The notes under the pieces are model-generated. The model saw only the letters and a program-made list of their open reading frames with translations, did not search any database and had not been told where the DNA came from. From the NCBI GenBank assembly GCA_043743785.1, contig JAYTVW010000074.1, positions 1 through 6,279 of the forward strand: a DNA stretch of 6,279 nucleotides, read 5' to 3'. Both the position numbers and the translations under genes were made by a program. The stretch is from JAQTNA01 sp043743785 (GTDB lineage: Bacteria; Pseudomonadota; Gammaproteobacteria; Burkholderiales; Rhodocyclaceae). Shown piece by piece: positions 6,116 through 6,279 of this stretch (positions are counted from its first letter, which is position 1; each line of letters opens with the position of its first letter).

Positions 6116-6180
6116 GGCGCAATAAGCGCAGCGCATTGCGCCGAATTCGGGCAATCCGAACATGGCACGCTGCGCTTATT
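6112..6180 (+). repeat. GTAG-type REP-like element with two alternative hairpins
   Basis: GTAG (6112-6115) includes the recG stop codon and is followed directly by GGCGCAAT (6116-6123), which pairs perfectly with ATTGCGCC (6135-6142). A second, competing pairing joins AATAAGCGCAGCG (6121-6133) with CGCTGCGCTTATT (6168-6180), 13 of 13 bases; inside its loop TTCGG (6146-6150) can pair with CCGAA (6156-6160). The two structures share bases and cannot form together. GTAG plus palindrome is the REP signature. No T-run follows, so it is not a canonical intrinsic terminator, though it could slow polymerase or protect the recG mRNA 3' end. Confidence 0.72.
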
Positions 6181-6197
6181 AACCTAAAAAACTCTGT

Positions 6198-6230
6198 TTG
6201 AAACGCCGAGACGCCGAGACGCAGAGGAAA
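6198..6230. repeat. Octamer-repeat element D (left arm, partial)
   Basis: The 33 bases match the left arm of element C at 31 of 33 positions: TTGAA, then ACGCCGAG, ACGCCGAG, ACGCAGAG, then GAAA. If its spacer is as long as that of element C (55 bases), the inverted right arm would begin at about 6286, just past the window end. The bases after it hold a small hairpin and no gene. Confidence 0.85.
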
Positions 6231-6255
6231 AACAAGAACTTGGCAACGTAACGCG

Positions 6256-6274
6256 CTTCACCCATTTGGTGAAG
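6256..6274. other. Small perfect hairpin inside element D spacer
   Basis: CTTCACC (6256-6262) pairs with GGTGAAG (6268-6274) around a five-base loop. No T-run follows within the window, so a terminator role is not supported. Confidence 0.4.
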
Positions 6275-6279
6275 GCCAA

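Overview
The window is a high-GC stretch of bacterial chromosome. It resembles a betaproteobacterium, plausibly Rhodocyclales or a relative. That placement rests on remembered similarity of the SPOR protein, CoaE and RecG and on GC-rich codon use, not on a search. Five genes can be supported: one on the minus strand (a ParD-type antitoxin) and four on the plus strand.

Layout. 1-79 shows no supportable gene. 80-397 (minus) is a ParD ribbon-helix-helix antitoxin with a good ribosome site and no recognisable toxin before the window edge. 398-728 is a divergent intergenic region holding the antitoxin's promoter zone, one arm of an octamer repeat, and a strong FNR/ANR-type box with a -10 hexamer at class II spacing. 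729-2090 (plus) is a stand-alone TrpB2-type tryptophan synthase beta-like enzyme. 2091-2339 is filled largely by an inverted-repeat element. 2340-3155 is a membrane-anchored SPOR-domain protein. 3156-3291 holds a pair of REP-like palindromes. 3292-3897 is coaE (dephospho-CoA kinase). 3898-4042 is almost entirely a second inverted-repeat element. 4043-6115 is recG. 6116-6279 holds a GTAG-type REP-like structure and the left arm of a further octamer element running off the edge.

How the parts relate. The genes do not form one pathway: amino-acid metabolism, cell envelope or division, CoA synthesis and DNA repair are mixed. Each gene has its own 5' gap, so they are probably largely separate transcription units. 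The unifying theme is the spacers: all five intergenic gaps contain repeat DNA. Four carry a family built from three tandem octamers of the form RCGCMRAG, usually arranged as large inverted repeats. Two carry REP-like palindromes with a GTAG/GTGG signature. The best regulatory lead is the FNR/ANR-type box before trpB2, which predicts expression under low oxygen. I see no phage, insertion sequence, CRISPR, tRNA or rRNA, and no clear new enzyme system. The novelty candidates are the repeat family and the oxygen-linked trpB2 promoter.
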